NCBI GenBank assembly: GCA_022828595.1
Contig: JAKGHH010000006.1
Span: 17,418,499-17,482,498 of the forward strand
DNA: 64,000 bases
DNA from: Nelumbo lutea
Taxonomy: Eukaryota; Streptophyta; Magnoliopsida; Proteales; Nelumbonaceae
Reading direction: 5' to 3'
The notes below the pieces were generated by a model, which had not been told where the DNA came from, ran no database searches, and saw only the letters and a program-made list of their open reading frames with translations. The position numbers and the translations under genes are program-made. Shown in pieces: positions 46,651-57,593 of the stretch (the first letter of the stretch is position 1; the number at the start of each line of letters is the position of its first letter).

Positions 46651-47485
46651 CAGAAGTAGCCTCCAGAAGAGAGGCCAGTTCGGGGCACCATCCATGTGAT
46701 AGTGGAAGGCTTGATCGTCACGGGTTGTACTTCAGCAGCAGCTCAGATGTTAGTTTGTGAAGCTGCTCGGGAAGAACAAAATCCTCCGAAGTGGCCGAAG
46801 ACAGAAGAGCCAATTTTCTTTACAGAAGATGATATGCGATGGGTCAATTACCCTCACAATGATGCGCTTGTGATAAAGTTGAGGATCAACGACTTAGAGG
46901 TCAGGCGCGTACTCGTTGACTCAGGCAGCTTGGTAGATATTCTCTTCAAAGTCGCATTCGACCAGCTTCAGTTGCAGGGAAGTGACTTGAAGCCCGTGAA
47001 CACTCCTTTGGTGGGCTTCAGCAGAGAAGAAGTCAGGCCCCTTGGGAAAGTGACAGTACCTGTGGAAGTCAGCACATGGCCCTGCATAGGCAGACTTCTT
47101 GGTGATCGTGACCCCCTTCCCATACAATGCCATAATAGGTCAGCCGATCACCCATGTCCTACGGGTGGTGGTCTCCACTTATCATTTGGCAATGAAGTTC
47201 CCAACAGAATTCGGTGTGGGGGTAGCGCGGGGCGACTAACTCGAGTCACGCAAATGCTATGTCGCCGCCCTAAAGGGAAAGACCAAGGTGACCGACAACC
47301 TCGAAGTAGAGCGGCCTACAGAGCAAGGCGAAGAACAAGCTGCACCCACGGAAGAAACAATCGTTGTTAAGACCTCAGCCACAGACCCAGCTCGGATGCT
47401 TCAGATCGGTGCTTCCATCCAAAAACCTCTATGATCTGAACTGGTAAGTTTCTTACTTCAAAATTTAGAGGTTTTTGCATGGTCC
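46651..47485 (+). pseudogene. Tat aspartic protease and linker
   Basis: In the frame shared with the end of gag, VRGTIHVIVEGL and MRWVNYPHNDALVIKLRIND lead into the active-site motif VLVDSGSLVDILF (about 46906-46944). The D-S-G is intact. GFSREEVRPLGKV follows, and the frame then shifts near 47083. The linker reaches the RT in another frame (NLEVFAWSMAEMPGI). The protease would process Gag-Pol. Confidence 0.83.
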
Positions 47486-48517
47486 ATGGCAGAGATGCCT
47501 GGTATAGACCCTAACCTTATAACTCACAAGCTGAATACTGATCCTATAGTTAGGCCCGTTAGACAGAAGAAACGCAACCTAGCCCTGGAGCGGTGGAAAG
47601 CGATCAACGAGGAGGTCGAGAAGTTCCTCACAGCTGACTTCATAAGACAAGTCCACTACCCGAGCTGGGTAGCCAACCCCATTTTGGTAAAGAAGGCTAA
47701 CGGCAAGTGGCGCATGTGCGTCGACTACACAGACCTAAATCGAGCCTACCCAAAAGACTGCTTCCCTTTCCCTAGAATTGACCGTTTGGTGGATGCGACC
47801 TCAGGGCATGAGTTGCTGAGTTTCTTAGACACCTATTTGGGCTATAACCAAATCAAGATGGACTTGGCGGATGAAGAAAAGACTGCCTTCATCACGGAGT
47901 TCGGTCTATATTGTTACAAAGTTATGCCCTTCGGGTTGAAAAGCGCAGGGTCAACCTTTCAAAGGCTTGTAAATAAGTTGTTTGCACCACTAATTGGTAG
48001 TAAAGTAGAATTCTATGTAGACGACATGGTCGTTAAAACTCAATTTTTGCATGAATTAATACAAGACTTGCATTATGTTTTTGAAATTTTGCGTATCTTT
48101 AATATGAGATTGAACCCAAACAAGTGTGTATTCGGTGTGACCTCGGGTAAATTCCTAGGATACATCATTAATAGGCACGACATTGAAGCCAACCTGAATA
48201 AGATTAAGGCCATCTTAGATATGAGACCACCCCAGAAGTTGAAGGATGTTCAGAGATTGAATGGCCACATAGCCGCCCTGAGCTGCTTAATGTCCAAATC
48301 GGCCGACCGCTGTCTCCCATTCTTTAAGGCAATTAAGAGAAAAGGGTTTGAGTGGACCCAAGATTGCCAGCTTGCGTTTGACGAGCTCAAGAAATACCTC
48401 GCAAGTATGCCAATCTTAACCCGACCCGAGGAGGGCAATGTTTTAGAACTGTACCTCTTGGCGAACGATGAAGTGGTCAGTTTGGTACTAATAAAGGAAG
48501 TAGATTGGGTCCAGTGA
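47486..48517 (+). pseudogene. Tat reverse transcriptase, 343 open codons
   Basis: This is the longest open frame in the window. Landmarks are GKWRMCVDYTDLNRAYPKD, LLSFLDTYLGYNQIKM, YCYKVMPFGLKSAGSTFQRL, EFYVDDMVVKT (YVDD, about 48010-48045), LNPNKCVFGVTSGKFLGYI and the start of the connection domain. The usual S-x-A/G-Y-S of Tat RTs reads DTYLGYNQ. All main RT motifs are present over the full domain. It lacks its own upstream frame and ends in two stops at 48518-48530, so it is part of a dead polyprotein. Confidence 0.92.
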
Positions 48518-48961
48518 CCCATCTAATATGTTAGTAAAGTATTGCAAGGAATAGAGACAAGATATCTAGAGATAGAGAAGCTATCATACGCCCTGGTAAT
48601 TGCAGCTCGGAAGCTCCGTCCGTACATTCAAGCTCACACTGTTATCGTCCTCACCGACAAACCTTTGAGGCAAGTCTTACTTAAGCCCAAGGTCTCTGGT
48701 CGGTTGACGAAGTGGGCCATTAATCTCAGCGAGTACAACCTCCAGTACAAGCTGTGAACTGCCATTAAGGCTCAAGCCTTATCAGATTTCATCACCGAAT
48801 GCACATTCAATTCTGAAATTCCCAGGTCGGTTGAGCACGAAGTCCCTAGTTCGGGCAAGCCTGAAGCTCCCAGGTCGGTTGAGTCTAAGCCCCATAAGGT
48901 AGTAGCCAGTGTGGCATCTCTCCTAGTTCGGCCAAGTGCGAGCTGGGATGAGGAGCCCTAG
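48518..48961 (+). pseudogene. Tat RNase H (first) and linker
   Basis: After stops at about 48516 and 48526 the frame YVSKVLQGIETRYLEIEKLS and VLTDKPLRQVLLKPKVSGRL is a standard Ty3 RNase H C-terminal part, followed by WAINLSEYNLQYKL and KAQALSDFITEC. A TGA at about 48756 and a TAG near 48960 break it. It removes RNA during reverse transcription in active elements. Confidence 0.85.
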
Positions 48962-49430
48962 ATTCTTCACGTAGATGGTTCCTCGAACCAACAGGGCAGC
49001 GGAGACGGAGTAGTCTTGCATGGCCCAAGTGGCATAAAACTGGAGTACGCGCTATGCTTCGGGTTCGTGACACCTAACAACGAAGCAGAGTACGAGGTGT
49101 TGATAGCCGGACTAGCCTTAGCCAGAGAAGTAAAAGCCAAGCACATCGTTATATGCAACGACTCCCAGCTCGTGGTCAACCAGGTCACTGGCGAGTACGA
49201 AGCTCGTGAGCCTACCATGGTCGCCTACTTAGCCAAAGTCAGAGAGGCCCTACTCAACTTCCAGTCACACTTCATCAGACAAATCCCTAGGTTGGAGAAC
49301 GCTGAGGCCGATGCCCTGTCCAGGTTACCCAGCACCAGCAACATCACCATGAGAACCGTGTACATAGAGGACCTATCTTGGCCTAGCATTCTCAAGGGGG
49401 TAGAGGAGTTCGCTCCCGTCATTCAAGCAG
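48962..49430 (+). pseudogene. Tat second RNase H (archaeal-like)
   Basis: HVDGSSNQQGSGDGVVL begins just after a TAG. Acidic positions are retained in VDG, NNEAEYEVL, NDSQLVVNQ and AEADALSRLP. This additional RNase H, distinct from the first, is characteristic of Tat-lineage Ty3 elements. The region reads open from 48962 into integrase (ORF through 49801). Confidence 0.88.
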
Positions 49431-50668
49431 AGTTGAGCTGGATTGACCCACTCGCGAGCTTCTTTTTACACGGGACCCTCCCTGTAGATCGCAATACAGC
49501 CAGATGGGTGCAGCGCCAGGTAGCCAAATATGTCATGATAGACAAATGGCTATATCGGAGATCTTACACGCTCCCCTACCTGCGCTACTTGCGACCTACC
49601 GAAGCTGAACTCGTACTCCGATACACTCATGAGGGTCTGTGTGACGAGCACTTAGGGAGCAGGGCCCTCGCCCAACAGGCACTTCGACAGGGGTATTATT
49701 GGCCAACGATGCAGGCAGATGCCATTGAGCTCGTTAGAAAATGTGACAAATGCCAGAAGCACACCAATATTCACCACCAACCCGTTGCTGACCTCAAGTA
49801 ACTCACCAGGCCGTAGCCCTTCGCACAATGGGGCATCGATCTACTCGGGCCATTCCTGCCAGTGACGGGTGGGAGGAAATTCTTAGTAGTAATAGTGGAT
49901 TACTTCACCAAGTGGGTAGAGGCTGAACCCCTTGTAATGATCACAACCCAGAACGTCCAAAACTTCTTTTGGAAGGAAATCGTGTGCCGCTTCAGGTTAC
50001 CTCAGGTTCTGATTTCTAACAACGGCAAGAAGTTTGAGAACATCAAATTCCAAGACTGGTGCCAAGACATGGGGATCCAACAGAACTTTACTTCAGCCGC
50101 ACACCCTCAAGCAAACGGTTAAGTAGAAGTCACAAACAGAGCCATCCTCCGTGGACTGAAGGCACAGTTAGACCGAGCTAAAGGGTTGTGGGCAGATGAG
50201 CTACCCAGTGTTCTATGGGCCTACCTGACCACGGAGAAGACCGCCATGGGAGAAACCCCCTTTAACCTTACCTACGGCACCGAAGCAGTTATCCCCACAG
50301 AGATCGAAGTACCTACGCTGTGACTAGAAGCATACAGTGATCAGACGAACGAAGATGAGCTGCGTACCAACATTGATCTACTTGACGAAGTAAGGGACCT
50401 CACGTACATCAGGACCGCAGCCTACCAGTAGAGAGTAGCCCGATACTATAACGGTAGGGTCAAGAAGCGGAACCTCCATGTTGGCGACCTGGTCCTTCAT
50501 AAAGTCATGGTACTTGAGCCCGGCACTGGCAAACTCGGGTCCAACAGGGAAGGGCCTTACCAAGTGAAACGAGTGCTCAGGGAAGGAACGTATGAGATCA
50601 AGACCCTCAAAGGAAAACATGTACCTCGGGCATGGAATCTTGTCAACTTAAGACAATACTATCTATAA
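49431..50668 (+). pseudogene. Tat integrase, catalytic Asp replaced
   Basis: The HHCC finger is intact (YTHEGLCDEHLGSR ... CDKCQKH, about 49620-49760). The core has WGIDLLGPF, then LISNNGKKFE, where the second catalytic Asp of DDE is Asn, then HPQANG followed by a stop and VEVTNRA (Glu kept). The C-terminal domain has GDLVLHKV and GPYQVKRVL. Stops at about 49799, 49814, 50120, 50321 and 50429 each sit one transition from an expected codon. Integrase would join cDNA to host DNA. Confidence 0.88.
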
Positions 50669-51304
50669 CAACTGAGTAGGCCACGAGCCACTCCCCGAGC
50701 CTAAGGGCCAAAATACCAAGCTAACATGACCTCGGCGCAATAAGACCCAATTGTCTCCATGACATGGAAGAACTTCAAGGGCAGACCACAAGTCACCCCC
50801 ATCTTATAGGCTAAGGCACCGAGCTAACCAACACCTCGGCACTACATAAGACCTGGCCTCCTTAATGGCATAGGCTAAGCACCCTAAATACCAGGCATAG
50901 GCAGCTCGGGTGTAAACCCTATGACGTGTAGCCCGCCCTGGTGTATCGCAGGTTGAACTCAGTAGAGACAACCGATGTCCACCTAACCCAGATGAAGACA
51001 GGTTGAGGATATTCCCTACTATGTCACTCACCTCGGTGTGCCCTATCACATCACCCCTACTAAGTATTAGGAGATAGTTCGAGGTGATGGCAGTTAAGGA
51101 ACACCCACTTCGGGATTTTAACTGAATAGGTTAACAGCTTGGGGTGAGACAATCATTTTGGCAAAAGCAAATTGCACAAATACTTGGCAAAAAATATTTC
51201 TTCATTACATAAGCTCCATTTACATAAATTTCATTACCTAAATATGTTCAGTACAAAAGAGAAGGAAATTGAACTCACAGGCCCAGAATAAAAAGAGCAC
51301 CTGA
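50669..51304 (+). other. Tat spacer between integrase and antisense ORF
   Basis: No gene. It holds short repeated-sounding blocks (CACCGAGCTAA, ACCTCGGCAC, ACCTCGGTGTG). The right end carries the 3' untranslated part of the antisense gene (AATATGTTCAGTACAAAAG). Confidence 0.6.
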
Positions 51305-52170
51305 CTATTTGGGAGGCTCATCAGCCTTACTTGGGGCTTCTTCAAGGGTCTCCTCGGAAGAATCAGTCAGATCGGTAGCGTCAACCTCCCTGTTGCCGCC
51401 ATCATCTTTAGAGTCTAGGTCAACCGTGGCTTGGCGTGCCATGTCATCCATGATGTTGAGATAAGTGAAGGCACTTATATCCAAGTTGGGGTAGGCATGC
51501 CTTATCCACCACTGGCCGAGCTTGAACCCCCTATGATAGGCCTTTGACATTACGTTATTGAACCTCGACAACTTGACATAGTCGATGATGGACTGAACCT
51601 TGGTCTGCTTTAGAGCATCGACGAAGATCTCTGTCTTCTCCTTAATATCGGCCTTAAGCGGCTCCACCTCGTGCTCCAAGGCCTCCTTGGTTTCCTTGAG
51701 GGCCTGCATCTTGAGCTGCGAAGCCTTCTGGGCCATTTTGAGGCTTTCCACCTTGAGCTTCAAGGCTTCCTGACCAACTCGGAGCCCGTTCACCTCGACC
51801 TTCAGCTTGTCTCGCTCACGGGCCAGCTCCTCCCTCTCTAACGCCAAGGTGTCATTCAGGCTTCTCTAAGTGGCGGTTGCACTCTCCAACTAATGGACCT
51901 TATCCTATGTTGCCTTCAGCTCGGCATGAGCCACACGGGATGACTCCTCAGCAGCCAAAGGGCTCCTCAGGTGTTTGTCAGATTGGAAAGTCAAGGCGTG
52001 CATGGAAGTGTTCGCCTAGCAAAAGGAAACTGGTCAGTAAAAAAAAAGGGGAAGGGGTCGGGATAGAGTGTTGTTTTACGGAATACGAACTTACCACCAT
52101 GATGTGGGTTGCAGCGTGGCCCACGAGCTGACCTGGGGAGAGTTCGGCCCAACTCATGACCTCTACATTG
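51305..52170 (-). pseudogene. Tat antisense ORF with predicted intron
   Basis: The minus-strand frame 51847-51305 (180 codons) is a strongly charged coiled-coil (REELARERDKLKVEVNGL, ALKETKEALEHEVEPLK), followed by MSKAYHRGFKLGQWWIRHAY and an acidic tail, DLTDSSEETLEEAP. Upstream, three stops separate it from ANTSMHALTFQSDKHL. Before that, GTAAGT at 52094 and TTTTGCTAG ending at 52016 mark a 79-bp intron after an exon reading ELSPGQLVGHAATHIMV. An equivalent intron exists in the family C copy at 29530-29613. Tat elements are known to carry such antisense genes. The protein's role is unknown. The upstream exons are missing. Confidence 0.68.
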
Positions 52171-53516
52171 TTCTGTATCAGGAGCCAAAATTCATGTCAA
52201 ATCATATTCCCTTTGATTATTTTCAGCACTTAAACCCATGCTTTTCTTGGTATTCTCCTTGCTCTTTTAGAACCTTCTACTTGTATCAAATTACTCCTAT
52301 TGGTGCAATTATTAGGCATATACGCAGCAGATCAAACCATCTTGGTCAACTTTTACTCATCTTGTCACTAATTGGAACTACTCCTAGGTTCTCTTCAATG
52401 CACTTAATTCTTTCCTTTCTAATCTTTTCACTCATCCATCTCAACATTCTCATCTTGTTCATGATTGAAAGTGTTTGTATATTTCAACAACATATTTCCA
52501 TTTCCATGGGTACTGATATGAAATATTAATGGAATATACCTTGACAAATTTCCTTGTGCATTTAAAATATTTTATATTGTATGTATTGGAGTTATCATTA
52601 ATTACAAGGCTAGAAAAGCTAATGAAAAATTAAATAGAAAAGCTAATGAAACATAGGGGGCAAGGTAATGAAAATTACCTTGTGATGCCTTGTATATATT
52701 CTGAGGACAGAGCACCGGCCCATAGATAGGTTTGAGCCCCCATAATGTGCCACCTATCCTTCTTTTGATCAGAGGAACCAGCATTCCATGTTTATTCTCT
52801 AAATTCTAACAGATCTTATTATTGGAAGGGTAGATTTGGAAAAGGACTTATACTTAGCTAGGATTGGATGGTAATAGGAAGCAACTTCTTCATAATTCAA
52901 TACTTGAATTCTTAGAATTTTATATACCATATTGATCTTACTAAGATAATTTCTCTTTGCAGGGTTTACATCTGGACGTTGTTTTTTCTTGCCATATTCA
53001 ATGCTTGCATTGCCATCACTAAATTTGGAAAGATTGCATGGGGCGTTTTGTCAGGTTAATATTATAGTTGTTCTTTTAATCCAAGAGGCAATCAAGGATT
53101 GCATTATATTTTGCATAGGTAAACATTTATTTTTATACATATTTTTATCAATATCTCATTTACTTTACATTTTCTAACAATTTATATGTTATGATTTGCA
53201 GGTTTAAGTGGACTTGCATTGGAAGATGTGCTACATTATTTGACAAATTGAATGTTTCTGAAGTCCTTGTATTTTTTTATATGTCAATTGGATATTGTAT
53301 TTGAACGATTTGTTCTGAATATTATAACAATTAATTTTGTAAATTAATAGATTTTGCTTTAAATTGCATTTTTTATTTAAGTTGTTTATTATATATCAAT
53401 TGTCATGAGATTTGTATTAAACATGTATTAAAATGATGAATATTGGAATTAAAGTGTAGGTACAAAATAATGATGCAATTAACCTAGTATAAAAATAATA
53501 AAAAAAAGAAATATCA
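52171..53516. mobile_element. Probable interior of a CACTA transposon, exon-like pieces
   Basis: No recognisable transposase. Tat homology ends about 52170 and the next certain feature is a CACTA 3' terminus. Two short stretches have splice-like borders: TTTGCAG|GGTTTACATC at about 52963 and TTTGCAG|GTTTAAGTGG at about 53202, with a donor-like ATAG|GTAAAC near 53118. The coding potential between them is weak (frame 52989-53177). They may be transposase-gene remnants or captured host exons. A left CACTA end was not found. Confidence 0.4.
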
Positions 53517-53949
53517 AAGCCGACGGTCATTCAACCGCTGGTTTAGCCATAAATAAGACCTAATGCGGCAGTCATATGAGATGTAAGCCAGTGGTTTAGA
53601 CCACCACTTAAAAACCTAAGCAGCATTTGACAAAACCTAAGCTGGCGGTCACATGAGGTCTCAGCCAACAGTTTAGACCACCACCAAAAGATGCAATTTA
53701 TGTTTGACAAAACCTAAGGCAATGGTCTGAACAGCTGACTTTATTGATGCTAAGCCGACAGTTTTGATTGACCACCGCTTTAGTGCATTTCGAACAGCCT
53801 CAGACTGGCCATCAAAGGTGGCGGCCTTTTTCATTTGAGCCAGCGGTCCTGATCTAAGGTGGTAGTGGCTTAGGGGGCGGATGCCTGACTACCGCCTTAG
53901 ATCAAAAGCGGCGGTCAAAACTGCCGATTTTGACCATTTTCTTGTAGTG
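53517..53949. mobile_element. CACTA (En/Spm) 3' terminus with subterminal repeats
   Basis: It ends TTTTCTTGTAGTG (53937-53949), the reverse complement of CACTACAAGAAAA, the classic CACTA end. Inside it, about a dozen copies of GGCGGTC / GCCGACGGT / AGCGGTC-type motifs occur in both orientations. Such subterminal motifs bind transposase in CACTA elements. A left end and the 3-bp target duplication could not be confirmed. Confidence 0.82.
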
Positions 53950-55862
53950 TTGCCTTCGATTTGAAAAAAAAAAAAAGAAGTTTAGGGCTAATCTATAATC
54001 ATGGAACAGATTTCAAGCCGTGATAGCTCTGGCGGTGGCAAAAAATGAAAGAACTATGTTTGCTTCGACTGTTCTGGCTTGCGGTTGCAGAGTTGCAGGT
54101 AACAGTGTTCTCCTCTCGACCCTCTCTCCTTACCCTCTCTCGACCCTCTCCCCTTGGCCCTCTCTTTGATGAAGAAGAGCACTCCCTTTTGGATCAAGAA
54201 GAGTTTCGCGCGCATGGCGTATCTTGAGCGCCAAACTTAAAATGGGTTGGGCGGGTTTAGAGTTTTGGGTTTTCCTTTTTTATATTAAAAAATAAGTGTC
54301 TAGTAAATGAAGTTTTTGGTGATTGTTTTAAAAACTAACATAGAACTAGACATGGTTTTCAAAACCGGACCGAAATGGATGGTTAGACTGGAAAAGCTAG
54401 AAATTGGTCAGTGGTCTTGTTCTATTTTACCCTAGAATCACCATTTTGCTCAAAACCGTTGATTTGGTCAGCAAACTACTGACCCGGGTGGTTAAACCGT
54501 TCAAACCATCCAACAACTTTTGGCCATCTTTTCAAAAGGATCTTTTGAATCGTTTGTGTCGATCGGCCCGACCTATAGACAAACCCCAAGCCCAGCATGG
54601 CCCGCACGATCATGTCAGGCCTGGCACGGTCTGCGGACCATCTTGCCGGGTCGGTGCAAATTCGTGTTAGGCCGTGCTAAGCCACAGGAGGCAAGGCCCG
54701 ATTTACACCTTTAGTCATAACAATACACCTCTATAACGAAGAAATAATGTTGCTTTCTTTAACATGTTATAGAGGCATTTTTTTGGGACCGCCTCTACCC
54801 AGGAGCCTCTAAATCTATATATTTTAGTAGTGTATTTATATAACACATATATATGTTATTTATTTATTTATAAATATATTATTTATATTGAAATTTTGTA
54901 AATTTTTTATATTATTTAGGTTTTTATAAAAAACATGTATATAAATGATTAAAATAGTTGAAACATACTTGTACTTTTTGTTCTGATTTATTTAAATTGT
55001 TATATTTATTTTTATTTTAATAAATTATTAATTTAAAAAAAAATCAAATCGGATCAGATCCCAAATATCCAATGTCGTGCCTCTAGGTCATACATTTGTT
55101 TGATCATTTGGGTCAAACATGTCAATTACATGTATACATATAGGTTTTATTTTTGTTTAGTTTATATTTATATTTTAATTTTAATTGTTTATTTAGAAAA
55201 AAATTTTAAATATTAGGATTTAAGTTTAATTTAGTGTGTAATTTGTGTCCCAAGGACCATGATTGGTTAATTAATTTGGTTAATGATATCGGTTCTTTAC
55301 TGGTTTAAAGTTAAAAACCAAACAAACGTTAAGATACTTCCCATATATATGTTGATGTGGCATGGTCTGACCTATTCGAGCCAAACGGTCAAACTGGTGA
55401 TTCATGACCTTGAGAAAAATGTTAAACCTCCCTTTGAGTTGGTTTTTTAAACATTGATAAAAACCAGCCTAGAGGTTAACCATTATTGCCTCAAGGTCTC
55501 ATTACTAGTTAAGTTTGTTATCATAGTTGAACTCCAAAAATAGAAATAAAAGGTTAAAACCCAAAAGCATTGAGTTTTCTTCCCTTTTTGCATTTTTCCA
55601 TATTTTAAACATCTCAATAATTATATTTAAATGTTTAATATATTTTTTACGTATTTTCTTCAATTTTTTATATTTTATGATCTTATTTAATAATTTTTTT
55701 TGTATATTATTTTTTTAATTAGGATGTCATCAGTTGATCCTATTTTGATTAATTAATTACTTGGTTGCGAAATAATCAAATCGGTAGAGTTAATCCAAGC
55801 TTGACTCATTAAAATGAATTTTTGTTATTTATTCAACTTGTTGATGTATTAAATATGTTTGT
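53950..55862. other. Gene-free stretch with mixed repeats
   Basis: No supported gene. It contains repeated ACCCTCTCTC pyrimidine blocks at 54115-54170 and a GC-richer block with GCCCGACC, GGCCTGGCAC and GCCGGGTCGG-like words at 54555-54690. The last type is common in plant intergenic repeats. It also holds long AT-rich runs to 55862. The frames 54404-54670 and 54520-54714 look accidental. Confidence 0.5.
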
Positions 55863-56160
55863 CACTACAATTTTCAATAGTTGTTGGTAAGATTCAATGG
55901 CATTACCGACAATCAAAGATAGAGTTCACAACGGTTGATTCACATTAGTTTCCAATTCATTGATTTAGTAACAGTTGGATATGCAATAAGCAAACGATGA
56001 TAAACTTTGTTTCTAATTGATTGCTTTAGCAACAGTTATAGATAAAACGAGCAACAATTAAATAACCTTTGTGCCAATTCATTTGGTTTAACAACAACGT
56101 TGATCAATTGTTATTATTACTTATCTTTTGGCAACAACTATTTGTAATTATAACAAAGTG
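55863..56160. mobile_element. Small CACTA-like MITE next to a SAUR remnant
   Basis: It starts CACTACAATTTTCAATAGTT and ends CAACAACTATT...AACAAAGTG, a degenerate inverted repeat of the start. Internal copies of CAACAATTAA / CAACAACG-type words lie between. About 298 bp long with no coding frame. It abuts the SAUR fragment directly, so it marks where that gene is broken. Confidence 0.6.
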
Positions 56161-56294
56161 ACTCGAACATAAACAGCCAAATGACCTTTTGGGACATCTG
56201 TGTCTGCTGCTGATAAAGTTGATTGATTTGCAGTAAGACAAGAATGTCGAAGAATCATTTTGGCATCAACCAATCTAGGCAAGCGGATGCCCAT
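56161..56294 (-). pseudogene. SAUR: SAUR gene fragment, N-terminal half only
   Basis: The minus-strand ATG at 56294 opens MGIRLPRLVDAKMILRHSCL, then reaches [10 protein letters not shown] at about 56165. Homology stops within the next two codons at the MITE border, and the frame ends shortly after (56148). The [11 protein letters not shown] and PMGGLTIPC halves are gone and are not found left of the MITE. An upstream in-frame extension to 56468 is untranslated leader by comparison with the paralogs. It is the divergent partner of the intact SAUR at 57258. Confidence 0.85.
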
Positions 56295-57257
56295 GGCTTC
56301 TATGAACACATATTGCAAGAATAAGAAGTCAAAGAACAAGGATTGATGAGAAGGAAGAGAATTCTGAGAATATTGGAGATTGTGATTTGTGTAGATGTGG
56401 AATGAGGAGATGTTAAGTAGTGTGGCCTCTCTCTCTCTCTCTATATATATGGACAGTAACATTGTCAATAACCGATGAGAGATGATGACAATAAGCGTGA
56501 CTGAAGACTTAAAACAGAGTTACATGGGCCACGAGGAGGGACATGTCCACTTTTTCGGTTTTGAGGTTTAATTTGGTTATCATGAAACTGTGTGAGCTCA
56601 TTGTATTTGACTCATAAGCAAGAGAAAATGCATGTGAAGGTCTGAGAGAAAATGGAACACAAACAAGTTTTTTGGCTTCCGCCTTTCTACGTACTGTGTC
56701 TCAATAACTGTGGGTGTTTTACTCTCAAACTATATAATAATACAATCGCAAGAAATTAACCAGAAACCAGGAATGAACATTTTACATTAAGGGGTTACAA
56801 TGTCAGGGGTTCTCAGTGGAATGGATATATAGGCGATATGCAATCAATCAGTTGTCCACTCTTCATGTCTACTCAAGTGGATTCAGTGGGACATGAAACG
56901 ATGTAATATTGGTAAGTTAAGGCCTCTCAACAAATTTTCAGAAATGGGTCAAAAGGCAAAATCATGTGATTTCACATGTAGCATGTTCCTTAGAAGACCT
57001 AATATGAATAAATGTGGGTTCTCCTGCTACCCAATCTTTTAAGAATGGCATTCTGACCCCACCATTCATTGGTCTACCCATCTCTCACTCTACATATATA
57101 TATATATATATATATACGTGTACACATGCTGAGGGAAAGTGCATCTTTCATTTTCTACTTCCAATCTATTAGTGTTGACGCTCTCTGTGTTCTCTAATAC
57201 CAACTTCCCAGATCAATATCTTGTGAATCCTTCTTTTGCCAAGTAACCTTGAAAACC
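56295..57257. promoter_or_regulatory. Divergent promoter region of SAUR pair 2, with auxin element
   Basis: A 963-bp region between outward-facing SAUR starts. A perfect auxin-response core TGTCTC lies at 56697-56702. TATA-rich stretches face both ways: (CT)n-TATATATAT at 56427-56450 toward the minus-strand gene, and a (TA)n run at 57096-57116 toward the intact gene. The right part (56880-57257) is homologous to the pair 1 promoter, with conserved GAGGGAAAGTGCATCTTTCA just downstream of the TATA. Auxin control is inferred from the family and the motif. Confidence 0.6.
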
Positions 57258-57566
57258 ATGGGTTTCCACTTGCCTGGTTTGCTTCACACAAAGGAGATTC
57301 TTCGCCGCTCTCTTTCAGGAGGGAGGAACCAATCGCTTTGGTCAACAACAGCCAATGTTCCTAAGGGTCATTTGGCGGTTTATGTAGGAGAAGCAGAAAA
57401 GAGGCGGTTTGTTATTCCAGTATCCTACTTGAATCATCCTTCATTCCAAGAACTGTTAGGTCAGGCCGAGGAAGAGTTTGGGTTTGATCATCCAATGGGT
57501 GGCCTAACGATTCCTTGCAAAGAAGACACTTTCATCCACCTTTTGAATGGATTGTTAGAGGAGTAA
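57258..57566 (+). CDS. SAUR: Intact SAUR (small auxin-up RNA) protein
   Basis: A 102-residue single-exon gene, the normal SAUR size. The start is the ATG at 57258. The frame extends three codons upstream but without an ATG. Residues 1-25 are a variable basic N-terminus ([20 protein letters not shown]). The SAUR domain spans about 34-100: [12 protein letters not shown] (34-45), [18 protein letters not shown] (50-67), [13 protein letters not shown] (70-82) and LTIPC (83-87). This resembles the small SAUR19-24/ARG7-like group. Such proteins bind and inhibit PP2C.D phosphatases. That keeps plasma-membrane H+-ATPases active and promotes cell expansion. A DST instability element follows in the 3' UTR. 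The paired upstream gene is a remnant, so this is the only complete SAUR in the window. Confidence 0.96.
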   Translation: MGFHLPGLLHTKEILRRSLSGGRNQSLWSTTANVPKGHLAVYVGEAEKRRFVIPVSYLNHPSFQELLGQAEEEFGFDHPMGGLTIPCKEDTFIHLLNGLLEE

Positions 57567-57593
57567 CACAAGATCTTCAGAAAAGCCAATGAT

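Larger units (their letters stand above)
44480..52170 (+). mobile_element. Tat-lineage Ty3 retrotransposon lacking its 3' LTR
   Basis: The order is LTR, leader, gag, protease, RT, RNase H, second (archaeal-like) RNase H, integrase, spacer, then an antisense ORF. Integrase after RNase H is diagnostic for Ty3. The second RNase H and the antisense gene are typical of the Tat group. The 3' LTR and the start of the antisense ORF are replaced by DNA that ends in a CACTA terminus. Frames are broken mainly by isolated stop codons. It is more GC-rich than its surroundings. Confidence 0.88.

Noticed and set aside
54404..54714. Two overlapping ORFs in GC-richer DNA
   Set aside because: No domain, low-complexity GCCCG-type words, and no neighbouring gene signals. 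It looks like a dispersed intergenic repeat.
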